Positions 55,753-64,000 of a stretch of DNA of 64,000 bases are shown here, in pieces. Under the pieces are notes generated by a model, which was given only the letters and a program-made list of their open reading frames with translations, ran no database searches and was not told the DNA's origin. The translations under genes were made by a program, and so were the position numbers. Source of the stretch: Ctenosaura bakeri (taxonomy: Eukaryota; Chordata; Lepidosauria; Squamata; Iguanidae). How positions within the stretch are numbered: the first letter of the stretch is position 1; every line of letters begins with the position of its first letter. The stretch is from positions 1 through 64,000 of the forward strand of contig CAOLHI010002530.1 in assembly GCA_948474755.1 (NCBI GenBank), written 5' to 3'.

Positions 55753-56313
55753 CACACTGTCCAACATTTCACAGACGAAAATCAGGAAACATGCGGCCAA
55801 GCAACATCAAAGTGTGGTCAAGATGACAAAAGTTTTTTATGAGGAAGAACAACCAAGCTAGGAGAGACTGCAGCAGTCTGCTCTTGCCTGAATCTGCAGA
55901 GAAAGGTGAGACTCTTCCCCCTCTTCTCATCTGCCCCTGCTAAGTTAAACTGAATGCAAACTACTTTTGCACTTTGAACTCAGGGCCTTTCAACACTACA
56001 CTGTTAACATCCTGTGGGATTCTGGAGTTTGTAGTTTCCTGAGGCCAAAGAGCTCTCTGTCTGAGAATTCTAAAGGCCCCTCCCTAAACCACAAACCCCA
56101 GAATTCCAGAGGATGTTGAAAGTGGAATGACAGCACTATAACAGTGTCATGCAGAAAGGCCCTCAGTTTGCAACAGCTGCAGTAAACCAGGGACAAAGGT
56201 GGATAATGGGAGAGGAGATTGGAACTGGGACATTTTAAAAGCAGCTGAAAATGTGGAACAGCAGAGGATTAATTAGAACTGTCCCTATTAAATCACAGTA
56301 GTTGGAGGGTATG
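55753..56313. mobile_element. Element with 'cac-c-tccaac' termini, split by a MITE
   Basis: Ends 'cacactgtccaacatttcac' and the complement of 'agtagttggagggtatg'. Colinear with 21437-21760 on both sides of the nested MITE. Confidence 0.8.
55983..56162. mobile_element. Palindromic MITE with perfect TCA duplication
   Basis: Ends 'gggcctttcaacactacac' and (complement) 'gggcctttctgcatgacac', TCA at 55980-55982 and 56163-56165. The homologous unoccupied site is at 21611-21613. Confidence 0.93.
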
Positions 56314-56319
56314 CAGTCA

Positions 56320-56805
56320 AAGTATTGCTTCAATATTGCAGGCTGGGGGGAGAGAGATAACGGAGTTTTAAAAAGACCAGTAACATACAAAGTAATACAA
56401 ATCAGCAACTGAAGACCAAATCTGTTGTTTGCAATGACACCATCCAGTAAGGAGTAGCCAATAGCATAGGGAACTGAGGGCCATTTTCCATCCCCTGCCC
56501 CCTGCTACAGGCAACACTTGTGCCTATAATACACCTTCCCTCACTTTCCCCTCGAAAATAGTAACCAGAAGTTATGTCATGCCACTTCCTGATGCCATAT
56601 TGTAGGGGAAATGGAAGAGAAAGAAGGTATTTGAAGACTGGAGGTTCAGAAGGGTTTGTTTGCATGTGTTCAGGGAGGTTAGCTGAGTTTGGGAGGCTAT
56701 TTTTGCCTGACATTAGTGAAGAAATTAAAATCAGAATTCAGAATTCTGGGAGTGACATAATCCACCTTGCACATTTATAGCACCCTGATACCAGTTTAAC
56801 CCCCA
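56320..56805. other. No recognised feature
   Basis: Nothing supported. Confidence 0.4.
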
Positions 56806-56812
56806 TGGCTTC

Positions 56813-56924
56813 GGCCATTTCTGCACTAGGCTGTTATAGTACGATGATTCCACTTGCAACATCCTATGGAATCCTGGGGTTTGCAGTTTCGGGAGGGGCC
56901 AGCCAGCCTAGTGCGGAAATGGCC
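56813..56924. mobile_element. Short palindromic MITE
   Basis: Ends 'ggccatttctgcactaggct' and the complement of 'agcctagtgcggaaatggcc', with most of the right arm deleted. Confidence 0.86.
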
Positions 56925-57092
56925 CTCATCATGCAAAAATTAACCCCTGCTGGTCTCTTTCTCTAGTAGCATTTGACACTGCGAAATATTCCCTATGTCT
57001 CATTTTTTTTCTGGACACAAACAAAGACAGAATTTTAAATACTGAACCATCTGGTATGAAAGAGGGCACATGGCCACTTTACTACCTTGTGA

Positions 57093-57165
57093 AAGCAGAG
57101 CTTGAAAAAGTTACTTTTTGGACTATAATTCCCAGAATCTCCCAGCCAGCATGGTTGTTGATATT
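57093..57165. mobile_element. 'ggactataattcccag' MITE, left part
   Basis: 'gcagagcttgaaaaagttac' and 'ggactataattcccagaatc'; the opposed arm is lost. Confidence 0.55.
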
Positions 57166-57169
57166 TTTG

Positions 57170-58265
57170 GTGAAACCAGCCTCTGATCATGATGGTCAGG
57201 CCTGTCTTTTTTTCTTTTTTTTTCTTTCCCTTTTGGGCTGAGAAAAAGGAAAGAAAAGCAGGGAAACACACAAATGTATAATGGAGTTAACAGGCTATGC
57301 AACAGAACAGCTGGGAAAGATTGAGAGGTTGTAGTGCATATAACATGAAAAAAAATTCAATAGTTTCAGACATTGGCACAAATACCAAACAAAATGTCAT
57401 TTTAGGTTTCATTAAGAGAAACAATGGCACCAAGATCCTGGAACCACATGTGTCAGTTTCAGTCCACACGGGCTCAGTCTCATTTAAAAGATTGTGTTCA
57501 GTTTTGGTTATTATAATGGAGGGGGAATGTTAATGTTCTTGCCAATTTCCTGAGAATTCAAAGGAATATTGAAAATAAATTTGAGGAGGCAAAGAAACCA
57601 TTGGGAGAAATGTACAGCCACGCTGACTGTACCAAAAGATAATATTAAAGAGGGGGAACCATTGTTTAATCTGTTTAAATACTCTGTTTAAATTGTAGGA
57701 AGGATTACGAGAACAGGGAACAAAACAAGGGAAGTTTCTTAGGTTATATAACTCCCCAGATAAAGGAAGACCAGGGAAGAGAACTCTGAGATGGAGAGAA
57801 GGCAAGAGAGAATTGCTGGGGCAGAGGAGGCCATGGTGGTGGGCTAACAGAGCTGGAGGAGGAACGGGAAACCTTTGTTTTCATGTCCATGCCAGTTGTG
57901 GCTAGGGCCAGAGCGCCAAGTGTAAAACAAAATGAACCCTTCTCTTACTTTCTCTCTCTCTCTTTTGTTCTTTCTGACTTCCCCTTGCGTTTCTCTCCCT
58001 CTCTTCCATTCCCTTCTTCCCTGCCAGAACTCTGAACCAACTGCTCACAAAAAGCTTTTGATATTAGCCTGAGGCCCACATACAGCTCTGTAGCCACAGA
58101 TTGTCTTCTCCAGAGCTGGAAGACTGCATTGGGAGGCTGAAAGCTAGTGGAAAGCCTCGGGTGTGTATGTATGATATGTAATATCAGTGAGTTGAGGTTT
58201 AAACAGAGCAGGACACAGACAGAGATGGAGACAGAAATGAAAGTACATGAGGGCAGGCCACAGTT
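57170..58265. other. No firm feature; possible CR1 relic
   Basis: A T/C-rich run at 57205-57235. 57350-57660 has faint CR1-like words ('gtgttcagttttggttatt'), too diverged to call. C/T tract at 57945-58000. Confidence 0.4.
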
Positions 58266-58271
58266 CCTAGG

Positions 58272-58420
58272 TAGGGTTACCAGAGTGAAAAGTGGAGAGG
58301 ACTCTTGTGCCTTCAATGGTTGTGCAAAAAGAATTTCAACAGGTATTGTACATCATACAACCAGATCATAAGCAACACCTGAAAATCTATCTTCTATGCA
58401 ATCATTCAAGGTGCAGAAGA
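58272..58420. mobile_element. MITE with 'tagggttaccag' left end
   Basis: 'tagggttaccagagtgaaa' and 'tcaatggttgtgcaaaaag' match 49963-50136; the right end is missing. Confidence 0.65.
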
Positions 58421-58424
58421 GTTG

Positions 58425-59360
58425 TTTGGCTGTGTGTCCAGACACATATGTTTGTCAGTATTGAGATATTCATGCCTACAGCTGGGTGGCCCCATTCTCA
58501 CTGAGCTGTGGCCATGTTGACTGCTGGTATTCAGCCTCTCACAACTATGCCCAAAACCTGGGCATGTAAAAAAAAAATCCTTATAAAAATCCATGGCATT
58601 TATATAAATGTTGACTCATCATTCAGCAATTGATTCAGGGGTCATCACCGGCTGGGTCTAATAAACTGGATTTAGGCTACTGTTTGCCCCCTCAAGAAAT
58701 TCCAGCATTCACTCTTTAAAACTGGAATGTGTTACTCAGATCAGGAAACTACTACAATTAGAGCTAGTGATCATGTCAGGTGAAACAAAGACCGTCAGCA
58801 AAGAGGCCAAATGGTTTCTCTTTCCTGACATCTGTTAAAATCCATTTCACCTGCTTATACCACAAAGCTTGGCAATATTAGGGTAGCTACTGCTAAAGTA
58901 GCTAAAACTCCTTGAGTTCTGGTACAGCAAGAAATCGGACCATTTTATCAGCTCAGTGATAGGGATGAATTAATCTGCCAATTTTAGATTTAAATTGGTT
59001 TTGTCCCATTTCTGCTTCAACTTGTGAAATTTCATGTAAAAGTCTACTGAACGACATGTGCTTTGGGACTGCTATACACATTTTATACACACTTTTTTCT
59101 AACAGGCATGTTTCTTGAAAGCAGTTTGTTTTTATATGTTATTTTAAATAATATACATTTTTTGAGCAGCCTTTCCTCTAATACATGCATAACTGTATGC
59201 ATGTGTGACTGGAGAACTCATCAATCACAGAATTTGGAAAAATGCAACTACTGAAGTATAACTGCATTTCACTTTAGGAAGTATTATGTAATTTTGCATT
59301 AAAGAACAAAGCAAAGAAATTTCTCCCAGTCCCAATTAAGCAGATAGAAAAATGAGCACC
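58425..59360. other. No recognised feature
   Basis: Nothing supported. Confidence 0.4.
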
Positions 59361-59365
59361 TATAT

Positions 59366-59595
59366 AAGATGTTGTAGTGCTTTGAGCATTGGATTGGGAT
59401 TTTGGAAACCAGGGTTCAAATCCCTGCTCAGTTATGAAAATCCACTGGCTGATTTTGGGAAAGTCACACTCTCTCAGCTTCAGAGGAAGGCACTGGCAAC
59501 CCCCCCTTGAACAAATCTTGCCAAGCAAATGCCATGATAGATTTGTCTTAATGTCACTTTAAATCAAAAATTATTTAAAGGCACACAGCAACAAT
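59366..59595 (+). mobile_element. Sauria-type tRNA SINE
   Basis: 'gatgttgtagtgctttgag' head with 'agggttcaaatccctgctc' (B box), 'gggaaagtcacactctctc' body, 'aaaggcacacagcaac' tail. Confidence 0.92.
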
Positions 59596-59599
59596 GAAT

Positions 59600-60835
59600 G
59601 GCAGATGAATAGAATATGGAGGTGGGGTTTAGCCTTCTCCTTTTTCATCTACTACAATGAAGAAAGTAACTGAGTGACTGTTATAAAATGCCTGTGATCT
59701 TTTGTCGTCATTTCCCCTTCTCTTCAATGATCTTACTTTTCCTGGCATTAAAAACTCTTTGCATCTGTGCTTCTTTATAGAGACAATAAGACATTCATTA
59801 AGATGGAGCCTGGAGATACCCCTGAATTCCTGAACTCTCAACCCCATTATTCCACAACAACACATTTTATTGGGTGTAGTTCTCATTTTCATTTTGTTCC
59901 TTCAATACCTCCGGCCCTGGGGTTAAGATGGCTCTAATAAGATTTTTGTTTGTTTACATGTTTGTTTGTTTTTCTGTTAAACAGCTGGAACTCTTCATAG
60001 GACATTGCATGGATACTGTCAGATGTAACTAAAACATCTGATTTTGCTGCATGCAGTCACAGCAATATTGATGGAAACTGCCTTGCTCATCTGAAGTCAA
60101 ACTGCCTTGCTTGTCTGAAGCCCAACAATGGCCTTTTCCTCACATTTAGCAGGTTTGACAACAGCAAGAGAATGGGTTATGACTTTAATTTTACACTGGA
60201 CATAATTTTTGTCTTGGCTTAATAAAATGTATTACACTAATGTGGGCTTGAGCATCAATTTCTAGGCTTTGGCCACTTGTAAATGAACTTCTTCAACAGG
60301 ACAATTACTCAGCTACTTAACCTAGATGACCCAGGCTTTCAGAATTGCCTTTGCTGGATTAATCATACTTTCAATCTTCCTAGTATAATTTTACTAATGT
60401 GTGGAAATCACTGAGGACACTTCTCTTGAAAGTGAATGGGAAATTTAGCTTCTGAAAGAGTTAATTGTCTTGTTATCTGACTGTGGGAGCTGGATCAAGA
60501 TGGGTTCAGAGAACTATATGACTCCTGAGGTCACCCCAGTTCTTAAGCACAATCTGTCTCTATATCCAATAGAAGGAAATAACAAAGAGGAAAGACAGCG
60601 AGGTTGGAGACGGACTTTCTACCATGTGCCCAGTGGGGACTGCCTTGTGAACAATTTGATGGAAAGACAGAGCCAATGACGAGTGAATACAGCAAGAGAT
60701 GTTATGTAATTTTCAACACCATAACATTGCTGGCATTAATTGCAACTGCCAAGATCTTACAGTGCAGCTGTTGAAAACAATGGAGATGCCAGAAAAATGT
60801 CACTGAGGCTTAGCAAGGCCTTCAGTAGGTTTACA
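59600..60835. other. No recognised feature
   Basis: Nothing supported. Confidence 0.4.
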
Positions 60836-60839
60836 TTAT

Positions 60840-61339
60840 GGCCCTTTCCGCATGAGGCAAGTGAATCGCTCTGTGCCGTTACTTACTGGTTCTTCTTGGG
60901 TCCGAAGTAGCACAGACTTTCCCTTGAGCCCTTCCGCAGGGCTCTTCCATTAGTCCAGGGTGAACCGGAGCAGCGCGATGTCTTTAGATCCTCACTGCTC
61001 TGGCTGAAAATGGTGGCTTCCTATATCTTCGTGGGTGCGGACCAACCGGTGACGCTGACCACGTCCACAGCCCGCCCTCCGCTGATCGTAGGCTCGCATT
61101 GGTGCGAGCCTGCACATCTACACAGGTAAGTAGGAATGCAATGGCGCGCTCCAGAAAATTGAAAGGCCAGATTTTTCCAGTCTTTACTTTGCACGCTGGA
61201 GGACCACTTGGTGGCAGTTTGGATCAGACGAAGGTGCGGAACTGAGTTAAATAGTCCACACCTAGTCCGATCCAAAGTGCGGACGACCTCCGTGCCAGGA
61301 TGCCTTGGTTCGTTTTAACATCCACGTGCGGAAAGGGCC
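60840..61339 (+). mobile_element. Harbinger-like non-autonomous element with internal splice donor
   Basis: Perfect 13-bp inverted ends (GGCCCTTTCCGCA) and TAT on both sides (60837-60839 and 61340-61342). ACAG|GTAAGT at 61122-61131, 215 bp from the right end. A short open frame runs from an ATG at about 61010 into the donor. No transposase. Confidence 0.88.
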
Positions 61340-61344
61340 TATAT

Positions 61345-62015
61345 TTTATAAGCCAAAACCAGATAGAAGTTACAAAAACTACATTGCAGAGCTTTGTTGG
61401 GTGTAGGAAAAACTGGTAAGGGTTTTGCAGTGCCTGCCTGTTAATCTATGAAAGAACAGAGTGTTTCCAACTAGTGCCTGTCAGTGACTTTACAAAGGGC
61501 TTACTGTGTCAGTACCAAAACATGGAAATACATGTGTGTGTATGTATATGGATTATAATTCCTGAAATACCCTGGCCAAAAATATTATACCTTTAATTTG
61601 ACTGTCATCAGTAGTAGGAATATTTTCCCATGGATGTATAGATGCATGATGTATAGTTATTTGAGATACACTGTGGTAGGAGAACTGCCAAGGACAAGTA
61701 TTTGACTGAATATTTGAATATATCAGGTTTTTCTTACTCAATCAAATGTTCATGCATTCAGCAAGGGCTTCTTTACTCCACCCAGTTAGAAAGAGGAGGC
61801 AGTCTGTCTACCCAAAGCAATGTACTCCAGCTCTTGTCATAACACAGCACATGGAAAACTTGCCTTTTGGGCTCCAGTTCCCCATGCTACCTCCCAGCAT
61901 GCCCAGTGCTTGTTGCCCTCCAGCAAGTGCTATGAAGAGATATACTACCTTGGAACATACTGGTTCACTCTAAATATCATGATTAAGAGGCAATGATAAA
62001 TCATATGTAAGAAAT
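61345..62015. other. No recognised feature
   Basis: A weak 'gggctccagttccccatgc' MITE-like word at 61870; otherwise nothing. Confidence 0.4.
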
Positions 62016-62019
62016 GAAA

Positions 62020-62700
62020 GGTAAGAAAAGCCATGTTGGATCAGGCCGAAGACCTATCAAGTCCAATAGTCTGTTCACACAATTGCCAACTGATTGCCTA
62101 AGGGAAGCCCATCAACAAGATGATAACCCAAGTACACCTCCTGCCTCATGCTCATCAGCAACTGTGCACAAAGGTATACTGCCTAGGAAACTCAAGATGT
62201 TACGTAGCCATTCTGACTTCATGAATTTATTCAAGTCCCTTTTAAAGACACCTGGCATGTCAGCCATAACTACATCTTCTGGTAGTGAAATCAACTGTTC
62301 TTTGGTGTGTGAAGCAGTGCCGCCTTCTATTTCTCCTGAATCTCCCAACCATTTAGCTTCAAGAAATGATTCCCACCTCTAAACACTGTAATCTTTCCTT
62401 GTAGGCAATTTCTCCATTCCCTTGATTATTTATTTGCCTTTTCCCACACTTTTGCCCACTCAATTATATCCTTTTTTTTTTTTTTTTAGGTGTAATTGCC
62501 AGAACTCTACGGTATTCCAGAGGTGGTCTTACCATAGATTTGTAAAATAGCACTATAGTACTGGCAGTTTTATTTGCAGTTCTCATTCTAATTATTCCCC
62601 ACATAGATTTTGTTTTTTTTACAGCAGTCATACAATAAATCAACTTTTTCATTTGACTATTTTTTGTTCTTATTCTAATTATGTCCAGCATGAAATTTGT
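62020..62700 (-). mobile_element. Older CR1 LINE fragment of a second subfamily
   Basis: 'agaaaagccatgttggatca' and 'ggccgaagacctatcaagtc' (3' region), then 'ggtggtcttaccatagattt' and 'ttattccccacatagattt' (RT C-terminal part). Contains a T run at 62470-62489. Confidence 0.75.
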
Positions 62701-62704
62701 CTTT

Positions 62705-63080
62705 GTCCTTCTATCTATATATCAATCTATCTAGCACAAATACACACAATGGGTCAACATTTTCAGTTTACAATAATGAAGCGTGTGTTTGCATGGAAAA
62801 GGAGTAGACAGAGGGTTAGACATCCTGAACCAACAGTGACATTTCTTCTAACTAAAGTTTAGGGCCGCTGAGGTCAATTTTTCTGCTTCTTCTCAAGTTC
62901 CTCTTGATACTGTATGCAGGAGAAGACATCTTTGGTTTTGTTCCAACAGCAGGGAACAAGCACAGCCCCCTACTTCTTTAGCCTAGTTAGAATGTGGACT
63001 CCTTTTTTTCTATCTCAGTATTTTTCTTTTACTAAATATTAGATTTCTTACATAAACAAGAAACAGGTTCACTGTAATTT
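62705..63080. other. No recognised feature
   Basis: A small CTAT-rich patch at 62708-62735; otherwise nothing. Confidence 0.4.
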
Positions 63081-63083
63081 CAC

Positions 63084-63940
63084 TGAGGACAGGATCAAAA
63101 TTCAAAATGACCTGGATAGATTGGAGAGCTGGGCCAAGACGAACAAAATGAAATTCAACAGAGAGAAGTGTAAGGTCCTACACTTAGGTAGAAAAAATGG
63201 AATACAGAAATATAGGATGGGGAACGTGTGGCTGGATAGCGGTACGTGTGAAAGGGATCTAGGAGTCTTCATAGACCACAAGCTGAACATGAGTCAGCAG
63301 TGTGATGCGGCAGCCAAGAAAGTCAATGCAATTCTCGGCTGCATCAATAGGAGTATGGTGTCTAGATCGAGGGGGGTACTGGTACCACTCTACTCTGCTT
63401 TGGTTAGACCCCTTCTTGAATACTGTGTCCAGTTCTGGGCACCCCAATTCAAGAAGGATATTGACAAGCTGGAGCAAGTCCAGAGGAGGGCGACCAAAAT
63501 GGTGAGGGGCCTGGAAGCCATGCCCTATGAGGATACACTTAGAGAGCTGGGTATGTTTAGTCTGCAGAAGAGAAGGTTAAGAGGGGACATGATAGCCATG
63601 TTTGAATATTTGAAGGGATGCCATGTAGAGGAAGGAGAGGGCTTGTTTTCTGCTGCTCCAGAGACCAGGACAAGGAGCAATGAATTCAAGCTGCAGGAAA
63701 GGAGATTCCACCTGAGCCTCAGGAAGAACTTCCTGACAGTCAGAGATGTCCGGCAGTGGAATCTGCTGCCTCAGAGTGTAGTGGAGGCTCCTTCCTTGGA
63801 GGTTTTTAAGCAGAGGCTTGATGGCCATCTGTCGGGAGTGCTTTGAGGGTGTTCCTGCATGGCAGGGGGTTGGACTGGATGGCCTGTGTGGTCTCTTCCA
63901 ACTCTAGATTTCTATGATTCTATGATTCTATAATTATATT
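63084..63940 (+). mobile_element. CR1 LINE, young 5'-truncated copy
   Basis: A single 241-codon frame (63121-63846) covers the end of CR1 ORF2: [61 protein letters not shown] and HLSGVL at the stop. It is followed by the 3' UTR 'gcatggcagggggttggact' and the tail of 'attctatg' repeats at 63910-63935. The reverse transcriptase catalytic region is missing, so it cannot move alone. Inverted relative to 1-665. Confidence 0.97.
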
Positions 63941-64000
63941 CCATGCCAAGCAAGTTCTTTATCCAATCTGATGTTCACAGGGAGCCAAACCCAATACATA

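Noticed and set aside
63121..63846. 241-aa host gene
   Set aside because: The peptide is the C-terminal part of CR1 ORF2 followed by the CR1 tail repeats.

Overview
This window looks like intergenic and intronic DNA of a squamate reptile, probably a lizard; the species cannot be fixed from the sequence. The repeat mix is the evidence. There are several tRNA-derived Sauria-type SINEs whose 3' ends match the RTE-BovB LINE tail, two SINEs with a 5S-rRNA-like head, CR1 LINEs in many age classes, RTE-BovB and L2-like LINE pieces, a tRNA-headed SINE of a second type, solo LTRs, and a dense population of short DNA transposons. Nothing resembles bacterial operons, CRISPR or phage. Most open reading frames are either inside repeats or chance frames.

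The one convincing host gene feature is a CpG-rich promoter at about 4540-5340 driving a minus-strand first coding exon at 4653-4732. That exon has a strong Kozak ATG, 26 codons of a hydrophobic signal or anchor peptide, and a perfect GTGAGT donor. The rest of the gene must lie to the left, in 1-4646 or beyond the window; I could not find exon 2 or name the gene.

Layout: 1-4.6 kb holds CR1, BovB and SINE relics, in what should be intron 1. 4.5-5.4 kb is the promoter. 6.6-13.7 kb is a run of nested elements (5S-SINE, Sauria SINE, hAT with a LINE, CR1 split by a TA-flanked element, L2 split by a palindromic MITE, and a Harbinger-like element). 14.3-15.2 and 21.9-22.7 kb are two related solo LTRs in opposite orientation. 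25.3-26.5 kb is a Harbinger-like element with a hAT element inside. 28-31 kb holds a young CR1, LTR candidates and a SINE. 33.7-34.9 kb is a TA-flanked element with a minisatellite. 37-45 kb is rich in palindromic MITEs and holds a split SINE. 45.7-47.6 kb has a hAT element with a tandem core, an LTR and a foldback. 48-53 kb is mostly plain sequence with SINEs. 53.4-53.95 kb is a CpG-dense Harbinger-like element. 54.7-56.9 kb is BovB plus nested MITEs. 60.8-61.3 kb is another Harbinger-like element, and 63.1-63.9 kb is a young CR1.

I found no coherent multi-gene system. The most interesting material concerns mobile elements: four Harbinger-like non-autonomous elements that each carry a consensus 5' splice site about 170-215 bp from the same end; two DNA transposons with different termini that share a homologous GC-rich core; and a filled/empty site pair inside this window that proves a 3-bp TCA target duplication for the abundant palindromic MITE.
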